From assembly GCA_002085265.1 (NCBI GenBank), contig NATI01000008.1:1-14559 (forward strand): a stretch of 14,559 nucleotides of DNA, given 5' to 3'. The notes below the pieces were generated by a model that saw only the letters and a list, made by a program, of their open reading frames with translations, ran no database searches and was not told the origin of the DNA. Below are positions 7,115-13,371 of this stretch, piece after piece. Every line of letters begins with the position of its first letter. Position 1 is the first letter of the stretch. The DNA comes from Candidatus Omnitrophica bacterium 4484_49 (GTDB lineage Bacteria > Omnitrophota > Gorgyraeia > Kaelpiales > Kaelpiaceae). The position numbers and the translations under genes are program-made.

Positions 7115-8266
7115 ATGATTTCCTCCAGAGCAAAGGAAATAAATCCTTCTGCAACTCTAAAAATAACTGCTGAAATCAAAAAACTGAAAAAAGAGGGTAG
7201 GAAGGTAATAAATTTTGCAGGTGGAGAACCCGATTTCGATACTCCTTCCAAAATAAAAGAATCAGCCAAAAAAGCCATAGATAGTGGATTTACAAAATAC
7301 ACTCCGGTAGCCGGAATATCAGAATTAAGAGAAAAAATCTGCCAGAAAATAAAGGAATGGTATTCCCTGGACTATAAACCTGAACAGATAGTAGTTTCCA
7401 ACGGAGCTAAACATGCAATATTTAATTCCTTATATGTACTTCTTGACCCTGGAGATGAAGTGTTGATCTTTTCACCTTACTGGGTCAGTTATCCGGAAAT
7501 GGTTAAACTCTGTTCCGGGAAACCGGTAATTGTAGATTTTAAAGAAACTGACGAATTTCACCCTGATTTAGACCTTATAAAATCTAAAATAACCAAAAAA
7601 ACAAAATGTATTATACTCAACTCTCCCTGCAATCCCACTGGAGTGGTATGGAGAAAAGAAGAATTAGTTATGTTGGCAGAAGTAGCGGTAGAACATAATA
7701 TATTTATAATCAGTGATGAGATATACAGTCGTCTTATTTATGATTCTCAACATTTCTCCATAGCGGGATTGGGGAAAGAAATACAGGCGAGAACCATAAC
7801 AATCAATGGAGTATCCAAAACATATTCTATGACTGGATGGAGGATTGGCTGGTCATGTTCTCCTTCTGAAATTGCTCGAGAAATAGCCAAAATTCAAGGA
7901 CAGATTACCTCTAATGCCTGCAGTATAAGTCAGATGGCTGCCTTATCTGCGCTATCTTTAGAAAAATATGAGATAGAAAAAATGCGAGAGACATTTAAGA
8001 ACCGCAGAGATATACTTATTGCCGGACTTAAAAAACTGGGGTTAAATTTTATCACGCCTCAAGGTGCTTTTTACTTATTTCTTAAAGTCAGCAACTTAGG
8101 ATATACCTCTTTCGATTTTGCAAAAAAATTTCTCACTCAAAAATTAGTAGGAGTGATTCCTGGAAAACCATTTGGAAACGACGAATATGTAAGAATAAGT
8201 TACGCCATATCACAAGAGGAGATAGAAGAAGGGCTCAAAAGACTGGGAGAATTCATAAGTGGGTAA
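7115..8266 (+). CDS. Class I pyridoxal-phosphate aminotransferase, aspartate aminotransferase type
   Basis: Fold-type I PLP enzyme of 383 residues, closest in motif wording to bacterial subgroup Ib aspartate (or aspartate/prephenate) aminotransferases. Visible landmarks are FAGGEPDFDTP (34-44), YTPVAGISELR (62-72), SNGAKHA (95-101), SPYWVSYPEM (120-129), NPTG (173-176), SDEIYS (200-205), the PLP lysine K235 in SKTYSMTGWRIG, and R360 in YVRISYA, the residue that usually binds the substrate alpha-carboxylate. The cofactor contacts N173, D201, Y204 and R243 are present. Substrate specificity (aspartate, prephenate, an aromatic or an aminoadipate-like acid) cannot be read from sequence. The start has little Shine-Dalgarno and probably relies on coupling to rplQ. 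It overlaps the next gene by 8 bases. Confidence 0.92.
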   Translation: MISSRAKEINPSATLKITAEIKKLKKEGRKVINFAGGEPDFDTPSKIKESAKKAIDSGFTKYTPVAGISELREKICQKIKEWYSLDYKPEQIVVSNGAKHAIFNSLYVLLDPGDEVLIFSPYWVSYPEMVKLCSGKPVIVDFKETDEFHPDLDLIKSKITKKTKCIILNSPCNPTGVVWRKEELVMLAEVAVEHNIFIISDEIYSRLIYDSQHFSIAGLGKEIQARTITINGVSKTYSMTGWRIGWSCSPSEIAREIAKIQGQITSNACSISQMAALSALSLEKYEIEKMRETFKNRRDILIAGLKKLGLNFITPQGAFYLFLKVSNLGYTSFDFAKKFLTQKLVGVIPGKPFGNDEYVRISYAISQEEIEEGLKRLGEFISG

Positions 8267-9509
8267 GACCATAGCTGAAAAGATACTGGGCAAAAAAGCA
8301 GGGAAAAATGTTCAGGCTGGAGATATAGTAAAGGCTGAGGTTGATTTTGCATTCTCTCAGGACGGTACCAGTTTACTGGTTATAGAGGCATTCCATTCCT
8401 TAGGCAAAGAGACCCCATATTCTCCCGATAAATTTGCACTGGTGATTGATCACAGTGTCCCCAGTCCTAACTTAGGAATTTCCAATGTGCATAAAAAAAT
8501 GAAAGAATTTGCAGATAAAACTGGAGTTTTAATTTATCCTGAAGGCAGAGGAGTTTGCCACCAGGTAATTATGGAAAATGGCCATGCTTATCCCGGCAGT
8601 TTGATTACTGGAGCCGATTCTCATACCTGTACCTATGGTGCTTTAAATAGTTTCGCTACTGGAATGGGCTCCACAGATATTGCAATAATACTGGCTACAG
8701 GGAAAAACTGGTTCCGAGTACCTGAAAGTGTCAAGATTGTAATAAATGGAGAATTGCCTCCCGGTGTTTTTGCTAAAGATATAATACTATACATTGCTGG
8801 ACAACTAACAGCAAATTCCTGCACTTACAAGGCAATTGAATTCCACGGTGAGACAATTGCGTCTTTGAGTATGGACGCCAGATTTACAATTGCCAACATG
8901 GCAGTGGAGCTGGGAGCAAAAGCAGGAGTGATGCTTACAGATGAGAAAACCAAATCCTGGCTCCAAGACAAAAGTGATAGAGCAAACTGGGAACCAGTAT
9001 ACCCGGATAAAAATGCTAATTATCTATGGATAAAGGAATTTGATATCTCCAAACTTGCCCCTCAAATTTCCTGCCCCCACAGAGTCGACAATGTAGTAAA
9101 TATCGAACAAGTAGAAGGAACGGAGATTCACCAGGCTTATATAGGAACCTGTACCAATGGCAGACTGGAAGATTTGAGGATATCTGCCCGGATATTGAAA
9201 AATAAAAAAACAAAAGTAAAATTTATTATAACCCCGGCTTCCTATGAAACTTTACAACAAGCACTGGAAGAAGGTTTGATAAAAATTTTTATTGATTCTG
9301 GAGCCCTGATTTTACCCCCGGGATGTGGACCATGTGTGGGAACCCATGGAGGGATTCCTGCTGATGGAGAAGTAGTAATCTCTACTGCTAACAGAAACTT
9401 TAAAGGTAGAATGGGAAATCCCGATGCTTTTATCTATTTAGCATCTCCTGCTACAGTGGCTGCTTCGGCGTTAGAAGGTAAAATTACTGATCCCAGGAAA
9501 TATCTATAG
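8259..9509 (+). CDS. LeuC/aconitase-family dehydratase large subunit
   Basis: A [4Fe-4S] hydro-lyase large subunit of the 3-isopropylmalate dehydratase/homoaconitase group, 416 residues, matching the shorter archaeal/anaerobe-type LeuC proteins rather than the 460-470 residue E. coli form. The cluster cysteines are C298 (YIGTCTNGR) and C356/C359 (LPPGCGPCVG). Other landmarks are VIDHSVPSP (62-70), GADSHTCTYGALNSFATGMG (118-137) and NRNFKGRMGNP (379-389). The start is GTG, supported by the family-typical MGKTIAEKILGKKAG beginning; it overlaps the aminotransferase by 8 bases. This enzyme class needs a small subunit (LeuD type), which is not in the window. Substrate could be isopropylmalate, homoaconitate, methylmalate or a relative. 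Confidence 0.9.
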   Translation: MGKTIAEKILGKKAGKNVQAGDIVKAEVDFAFSQDGTSLLVIEAFHSLGKETPYSPDKFALVIDHSVPSPNLGISNVHKKMKEFADKTGVLIYPEGRGVCHQVIMENGHAYPGSLITGADSHTCTYGALNSFATGMGSTDIAIILATGKNWFRVPESVKIVINGELPPGVFAKDIILYIAGQLTANSCTYKAIEFHGETIASLSMDARFTIANMAVELGAKAGVMLTDEKTKSWLQDKSDRANWEPVYPDKNANYLWIKEFDISKLAPQISCPHRVDNVVNIEQVEGTEIHQAYIGTCTNGRLEDLRISARILKNKKTKVKFIITPASYETLQQALEEGLIKIFIDSGALILPPGCGPCVGTHGGIPADGEVVISTANRNFKGRMGNPDAFIYLASPATVAASALEGKITDPRKYL

Positions 9510-9520
9510 GGAGGTTACAA

Positions 9521-9838
9521 ATGGATAAGCAAAAGAAAAAATTAATATATCTGGTCCTCCTCATAATTGTAATGATATTCACCTATTCTTACAGATTTTT
9601 TTACAGAAGCATAGATGTCCATCAATATCAAGCAGTCCAAATAGGAATGACCAAAAGAGAAGTAAAAGACATACTAGGAGAACCAGTAAAAATATCTTAT
9701 TATTTCTGCCAGACACACGGCCCCTCGGAAATATGGCGATATAATATAAAATACTCAATATTGTCTGCCTGTATCTGGTTCAAACTGGCAGCGGATAAAA
9801 AGCTCCGGGTGACAAAAAAAACCTGGGGCTTCGAGTAG
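9521..9838 (+). CDS. Small membrane-anchored protein with a BamE/SmpA-like motif
   Basis: A 105-residue protein. Residues about 7-25 form a hydrophobic helix (LIYLVLLIIVMIFTYSY) that should anchor it in the membrane with the rest outside the cytoplasm. After it comes YQAVQIGMTKREVKDILGEP (36-55), which resembles the GMT.xEV...LG.P signature of the SmpA/OmlA (BamE-like) domain, and IWRY, as in the beta-strand part of such domains. There is no lipobox cysteine, so it is not a BamE lipoprotein in the usual sense. Function is unknown; the domain is used for protein contacts in envelope factors. It has a strong site (gggaggtta) and starts 11 bases after the dehydratase gene, so it is probably the last gene of the long operon. 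Confidence 0.7.
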   Translation: MDKQKKKLIYLVLLIIVMIFTYSYRFFYRSIDVHQYQAVQIGMTKREVKDILGEPVKISYYFCQTHGPSEIWRYNIKYSILSACIWFKLAADKKLRVTKKTWGFE

Positions 9839-9875
9839 TATAACTTTTCTGTCCTCATATATCGATATTCAAATA

Positions 9876-9905
9876 CTGAAAGAGAAATAATTTTCGTGGT
9901 ATAAT
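9876..9905 (+). promoter_or_regulatory. Extended -10 promoter for the exported helical protein
   Basis: TGGTATAAT at 9897-9905 is a perfect -10 hexamer with the TGn extension. CTGAAA at 9876-9881 matches four of six -35 bases with an 18-base spacer. Transcription would begin near 9912, only just ahead of the gggaggg ribosome binding site (9913-9919), so the untranslated leader would be very short. Confidence 0.55.
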
Positions 9906-9922
9906 TTTAGTAGGGAGGGAAA

Positions 9923-10675
9923 ATGTTCAGGAATGTTTTTAATTTTTTAAAGGTGTTTATTATAACATTAATAGTAATAAATCTGACTCGTCTACATCCC
10001 CTTTATGCCAGACGTATCTTGGATAGAACTGCAATCATACAGATTACCAAAGACTTAGAGAAGAACTTCGGGGTCAACTCCTGGGAGTTACCTTTACTAT
10101 TAACCGCTGTGGAAAACTTGCGGGTGGCAGTTGAAGATGACGATGGCCTATTTCGTTATTACATCACTCAGATACAAGAACTTTCTACCAAAAATGTTGT
10201 GGTGAATTTTATAAATTGTATCGCTGTAGTCCGCAAGAGAGAAAATGTGGAACTGGTGTTTAACCTGATAAAGGAATTCCGACGGCTGAAGGCCAGAGAC
10301 TATTTTATAAATGGTATTCTGGAAGATATTCATCACCTCCCACAAGAACTTAACGATATAGAAGATGGCTTTTCGATATTATTGCATGCCTTGATTACTG
10401 TTACGAAATCCACTTTAGAAGAAGATTATCAACCCCAAGCCTATAACTTTTTGAGAAGATTCCGGGAAGAAATAATCAGCAAGCAATGGATAAATTACGA
10501 ATATATAAAGAAGCATTTTCCTCAGGTAATGGAGACGGTGATAGACATAACGACACGAAATTTAGAAACGGATATGTGGAATGCCTTGACACAAATTAAT
10601 ATATGTCTCAACGAAGCGAAAGGCAACTGGCCACAAGCCAAATATTTACTGGATAAATTTTACAGCAGTAAATAA
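9923..10675 (+). CDS. Uncharacterised exported, mainly helical protein
   Basis: A 250-residue protein of no family I recognise. It begins with a signal-peptide-like segment: positive MFRNVFNFLK, a hydrophobic run about 11-21 (VFIITLIVINL), and a plausible cleavage site after LHPLYA at residue 29. The mature part is rich in charged, amphipathic helical segments (for example KDLEKNFGVNSWELPLLLTA and VFNLIKEFRRL), and its only cysteines are in FINCIA and INICLN, with no metal motif. It resembles a helical repeat or all-alpha exported protein. The start ATG follows gggaggga. It lies 84 bases after the previous gene and has its own promoter candidate. Confidence 0.75.
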   Translation: MFRNVFNFLKVFIITLIVINLTRLHPLYARRILDRTAIIQITKDLEKNFGVNSWELPLLLTAVENLRVAVEDDDGLFRYYITQIQELSTKNVVVNFINCIAVVRKRENVELVFNLIKEFRRLKARDYFINGILEDIHHLPQELNDIEDGFSILLHALITVTKSTLEEDYQPQAYNFLRRFREEIISKQWINYEYIKKHFPQVMETVIDITTRNLETDMWNALTQINICLNEAKGNWPQAKYLLDKFYSSK

Positions 10676-10680
10676 AAATA

Positions 10681-10709
10681 TTGCTTTTTTAATATGATAA
10701 TGGTTTAAT
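10681..10709 (+). promoter_or_regulatory. Extended -10 promoter for the small Cys/His protein
   Basis: TTGCTT (10681-10686, three of six -35 bases) is followed after 17 bases by TTTAAT (10704-10709, five of six -10 bases) with the TGG extension at 10701-10703. The predicted start of transcription is near 10716, about 24 bases before the start codon at 10740, which leaves room for the aaggagg ribosome binding site at 10729-10735. Confidence 0.4.
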
Positions 10710-10739
10710 AATACCGTTCATAAATAAAAAGGAGGAAAG

Positions 10740-10991
10740 ATGCGTGAAGAGATGAAAAAATATCGAATAGCAATTCAGTGTTTCTGCGGACAGAAGATTA
10801 TAGTGGATGCTGATGACCTCGCAGACCTTTTGGGAAATATCCAGTTTAATCTCCTGGGTCACATCAGAAACAATCACCCCGAAGAAATGGAAAAATTTAA
10901 ACAAAAACTGAAACAGAGTATGCTGGATACCCTGAATAAAATTTTTGATGAATACGGTGAATTCTTTAAAGGAGAGGACTGGAAATTCTAA
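10740..10991 (+). CDS. Small protein with a possible Cys/His metal site
   Basis: An 83-residue cytoplasmic protein, no signal or membrane segment. Residues C14 and C16 (IQCFCGQK) and H41 and H46 (LLGHIRNNHPEEM) make a C-x-C...H-x4-H pattern like small CxCG/HxxxxH zinc-binding or DUF1059-type proteins; whether it binds metal is inferred. The C-terminal third is highly charged and helical (FKQKLKQSMLDTLNKIFDEY). ATG at 10740 has a strong site (aaaaaggaggaaag). The coding strand meets mazG tail to tail with overlapping stops. Function unknown; a regulator or small metal-binding chaperone are possibilities only. Confidence 0.7.
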   Translation: MREEMKKYRIAIQCFCGQKIIVDADDLADLLGNIQFNLLGHIRNNHPEEMEKFKQKLKQSMLDTLNKIFDEYGEFFKGEDWKF

Positions 10992-11764
10992 ATTCTTTTA
11001 CTCTCTTCCCACAAAGATTCCATTTCCTCAAGCGTAACTTCATGTAATGATTTATTCTGTTCAGCGATTTTACCCTCGATATATTTAAACCTCTGAATGA
11101 ATTTTTCTATCGTTTCTCTCAGAGCTATTTCAGAGTCAATATTTAAAAGCCTGGCGACATTCACTACAGCAAATAATAAATCACCGATTTCTTCCTGCAA
11201 CTTTTCCCGACTTTGTGACTTATATAGAAGTTGTTCGATTTCTTTGATTTCTTCCTTAACTTTTAAAAATGCATCTTGCGCTTTCTTCCAGTCAAAACCC
11301 ACTCGAGAAGCTCTTTCCTGGACCAGTTTAGCCCGAATAAGAGCAGAAATATTGCAGGGAATGTTATCCATAATGGATTTTTTCTTCTTTTTTCTTTCTT
11401 CATCTTTAATCTTATGCCAGTGATTTACAACATCCTGAGAAGTCTTCAAATCTTTGTCTCCAAATACATGAGGATGGCGCACAATCATCTTGTGGTTAAT
11501 AGCATCTATTACTTCTTTCAACCGAAATAACTCTTTTTCTTCTGCGATTGAAATATAGGAAAAAACCATAAAAAGTAAATCTCCCAACTCCTCTTTCAAA
11601 TCCTCAACATCACCTTTCTCAACAGCACTGGCAACCTCATATACCTCCTCAATAAGATAGGGGAGGAGTGAATGATGATTTTGCTCTTTATCCCAAGGGC
11701 ATCCTTCAGGTCCCCGTAATTTTTTAACTAATTTCCAGACATTTTGAAGTTCTTTAGCCTCCAT
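10988..11764 (-). CDS. mazG: Nucleoside triphosphate pyrophosphohydrolase MazG, two-domain form
   Basis: Hydrolyses NTPs or dNTPs to NMP plus diphosphate; in E. coli it lowers cellular ppGpp and clears abnormal nucleotides. The 258 residues hold two MazG domains. The first has CPWDKEQ (22-28), EEVYE (39-43) and EELGDLLF (58-65); the second has EEIKE (171-175) and EEIGDLLFAVVN (191-202). Acidic residues equivalent to the E. coli catalytic set (E172, E175, E192, D195) are present. Length matches the E. coli enzyme of 263. A run of five lysines occurs in the linker (about 125-129). The start at 11764 lacks a Shine-Dalgarno; see the adjoining promoter. Its stop overlaps the facing gene by four bases. 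Confidence 0.96.
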   Translation of the reverse strand: MEAKELQNVWKLVKKLRGPEGCPWDKEQNHHSLLPYLIEEVYEVASAVEKGDVEDLKEELGDLLFMVFSYISIAEEKELFRLKEVIDAINHKMIVRHPHVFGDKDLKTSQDVVNHWHKIKDEERKKKKKSIMDNIPCNISALIRAKLVQERASRVGFDWKKAQDAFLKVKEEIKEIEQLLYKSQSREKLQEEIGDLLFAVVNVARLLNIDSEIALRETIEKFIQRFKYIEGKIAEQNKSLHEVTLEEMESLWEESKRI

Positions 11765-11772
11765 AAGTTAAA

Positions 11773-11801
11773 ATTAAACCACATTTAATAATATTTTGCA
11801 A
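11773..11801 (-). promoter_or_regulatory. mazG promoter, likely leaderless transcript
   Basis: On the minus strand TTGCAA (11801-11796, four of six -35 bases) is followed after 17 bases by TTTAAT (11778-11773) with the TGG extension at 11781-11779. The -10 element ends eight bases before the ATG, so transcription should start at or next to the start codon; there is no Shine-Dalgarno between them. TTGCAA is a palindrome lying in the divergent intergenic region. Confidence 0.5.
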
Positions 11802-11822
11802 ATTTAATCCGTTTTGTTAAAA

Positions 11823-11828
11823 TATAAT
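11823..11828 (+). promoter_or_regulatory. -10 element of the phosphoesterase gene, likely leaderless
   Basis: TATAAT at 11823-11828 ends five bases before the start ATG at 11834, so a transcript from it would begin at about the start codon. No good -35 lies at 16-18 bases; TTGCAA at 11796-11801 would give a 21-base spacer. No ribosome binding site precedes the ATG. Confidence 0.45.
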
Positions 11829-11833
11829 TTAGT

Positions 11834-12301
11834 ATGAAGATAGGTCTGTTATCCGACACTCATGATAACCTTCCTAAAATAGCAAAAGCAGTAGAATTTT
11901 TTAACAAAAATAGAGTTGAATTTGTAATCCATGCAGGAGATTTCGTAGCTCCCTTTAGTATTCTATCTTTCGAAAAATTGAACTGTGAGTGGATTGGAGT
12001 CCTGGGAAATAATGACGGAGAAAAAGAGGGATTAATAAAAAAATCCAAGAACAGAATAAAACAGGGACCGATTTCGTTAGTTCTTGATAATAAAAAACTT
12101 ATAGTAATACACGATATTGAAAACTACGACAATGAACATGCAGATATAATAATCTTTGGACACACTCATAAACCAGAGGTTAAAAAAATAGGGGGGAGAT
12201 TGCTGATAAATCCTGGAGAGGCAAGCGGCTGGCTCTCTGGAAAGGCAACGATCGCAGTGGTTGAACTTGATTCCTTAGATGTAAATATAATTGAAATTTG
12301 A
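11834..12301 (+). CDS. YfcE-type metallophosphoesterase
   Basis: Calcineurin-like phosphodiesterase of the YfcE/MJ0936 group, 155 residues. Metal and catalytic motifs are D8 and H10 (SDTHDN), D36 (HAGD), N59/N60 (GNNDG), H93 (VIHD), H110 and H112 (GHTHKPE) and NPGEAS (126-131). In related proteins the segment with H93 usually reads HG; here it is HD, a small deviation whose effect is unknown. The substrate is likely a phosphodiester or nucleotide, as in the family, but is not determined. ATG at 11834 gives the typical MKIGLLSDTHDN beginning and has no Shine-Dalgarno. It is divergent from mazG and 12 bases ahead of the HIT gene. Confidence 0.93.
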   Translation: MKIGLLSDTHDNLPKIAKAVEFFNKNRVEFVIHAGDFVAPFSILSFEKLNCEWIGVLGNNDGEKEGLIKKSKNRIKQGPISLVLDNKKLIVIHDIENYDNEHADIIIFGHTHKPEVKKIGGRLLINPGEASGWLSGKATIAVVELDSLDVNIIEI

Positions 12302-12313
12302 AAGGAGGGCAAA

Positions 12314-12658
12314 ATGTCTGAAAAATGCATCTTCTGCAAGATTGCTGACAAAGAAATCTCAAGTTCTATAGTATATGAAGACCCAGAGATAGTGGCTTTC
12401 AACGACATCAATCCTCAGGCGCCGGTGCATATTATTATAATACCCAGAAAACACATCCCGAGAGTGATGGACTTAGAAGAGAACGATGCTGCACTTATAG
12501 GAAAATTATTTATAGTTGCTAAAAAACTGGCAAAGGAGAAAGAAATAGAGGATGGCTATCGTCTGGTAATTAACTGCAATCCAGGAGCAGGACAGTCGGT
12601 ATTCCATATTCATCTCCATCTTCTGGGTGGAAGAAAATTCACCTGGCCTCCGGGATAA
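12314..12658 (+). CDS. HIT family protein, HINT-like
   Basis: Histidine-triad nucleotide hydrolase or transferase of the HINT branch, 114 residues. It has the zinc pair C5/C8 (CIFCKI), DINPQAPVHIIIIPRKHI (31-48), NCNPGAGQSVFHIH (87-100) and the active-site triad H98, H100, H102 in HIHLHLL. HINT enzymes typically cleave AMP-lysine or adenosine phosphoramidates. The start is supported by aaaggaggg, 12 bases after the phosphoesterase stop, so the two are likely cotranscribed. No unusual features. Confidence 0.95.
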   Translation: MSEKCIFCKIADKEISSSIVYEDPEIVAFNDINPQAPVHIIIIPRKHIPRVMDLEENDAALIGKLFIVAKKLAKEKEIEDGYRLVINCNPGAGQSVFHIHLHLLGGRKFTWPPG

Positions 12659-12703
12659 ATACAGCAGATAGCGAATGGCTGATGGTTAATTATTGTTGAA
12701 AAG

Positions 12704-12838
12704 ATGAGGAAGTTGGATAAAAGACAAAATAAAATGCCAGTGTTAAAATTTAAAAGCCAATCTACTATTAGAGACAAAAGTGTGTTGAAAAAGATTTCTA
12801 AAAGAAAAGGGAGGTTAGACAGACGTGGAAAAAGTTAA
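12704..12838 (+). CDS. Possible very small basic protein, doubtful
   Basis: A 44-codon frame in the gap between the HIT gene and yjbQ. It is strongly basic (it begins MRKLDKRQNKMPVLKFK and ends KRKGRLDRRGKS) and overlaps the next gene by 14 bases. No convincing ribosome binding site, no recognised family, and a promoter-like sequence lies inside it. It may be chance in purine-rich sequence. Confidence 0.2.
   Translation: MRKLDKRQNKMPVLKFKSQSTIRDKSVLKKISKRKGRLDRRGKS
12721..12749 (+). promoter_or_regulatory. Possible extended -10 promoter upstream of yjbQ
   Basis: TGTTAAAAT at 12741-12749 is a five-of-six -10 with the TG extension. AAGACA at 12721-12726 matches four of six -35 bases, with a 17-base spacer. 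Transcription would start near 12756, giving a leader of about 70 bases before the GTG at 12825. Confidence 0.35.
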
Positions 12839-13253
12839 AATTGAGAACCGGGAATTACGCTTTTCAACTCATGGTGATGGGGATGTAATTGATCTTACCA
12901 ATAGAGTTCAGAAAGTCTTGGATGAACTGAAACTTACAAAAGGGACAGTAACCTGCTTTGTCCCTGGTTCCACTGCAGGCCTTACCACCATTGAATACGA
13001 ACCGGGACTTAAAAAGGATCTTCCAATCTTAATGGAGAAACTTATCCCTAAAAGAAGTAATTATCACCACAATGCCACCTGGGGTGATGGTAATGCCTTT
13101 TCCCATCTAAGACATGCTCTTATAGGACCTTCCGTTACGATTCCTTTTTCAGATGGAAAACTTATACTGGGGACATGGCAGCAAATAGTGTTTCTGGAAT
13201 TTGACAATACTCCCAGAAAGAGGAAAGTTATCCTTCAATTCATAGGGATTTAA
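12825..13253 (+). CDS. yjbQ: YjbQ / UPF0047 family protein
   Basis: Widely conserved small protein of uncertain physiological role; some members have thiamine phosphate synthase activity. The 142 residues contain the hallmarks YHHN (80-83), WGDGNAFSHLRHALIGPS (86-103) and LGTWQQIVFLEFD (115-127), with RKRKV near the end. Several members have a histidine where F92 lies in GNAFSH; other members vary here, so this is noted, not counted as damage. The start is GTG, with gggaggtta about ten bases ahead. The stop is followed by 118 bases of convergent intergenic sequence in which I see only a short palindrome, TTGATAATCAA (13270-13280). Confidence 0.9.
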   Translation: MEKVKIENRELRFSTHGDGDVIDLTNRVQKVLDELKLTKGTVTCFVPGSTAGLTTIEYEPGLKKDLPILMEKLIPKRSNYHHNATWGDGNAFSHLRHALIGPSVTIPFSDGKLILGTWQQIVFLEFDNTPRKRKVILQFIGI

Positions 13254-13371
13254 CTCTACTTAAAAGTTATTGATAATCAAATGGTTGTTCAATTTAAAGT
13301 TAACATAAGATATATTATCGGACGCAAAATATAGATTATTTTTAAAAGAACATTAAACAATTAGGGATCTG

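Noticed and set aside
6681..7154. Long minus-strand open frame opposite the L17 tail
   Set aside because: It is Ser/Phe-rich, the expected mirror of Lys/Glu codons, and lies fully over a real gene.
10676..10700. Possible terminator around ATATT...AATAT after the exported protein
   Set aside because: The inverted repeat is only five A/T pairs with an unsuitable loop and no clean hairpin plus T-tract.
11097..11423. Open frames on the plus strand over mazG
   Set aside because: They are opposite to intact MazG motifs and have no ribosome binding site or family likeness.
13254..13371. Bidirectional terminator between yjbQ and the membrane protein
   Set aside because: Only the short palindrome TTGATAATCAA is present; no G/C stem and T-run on either strand.
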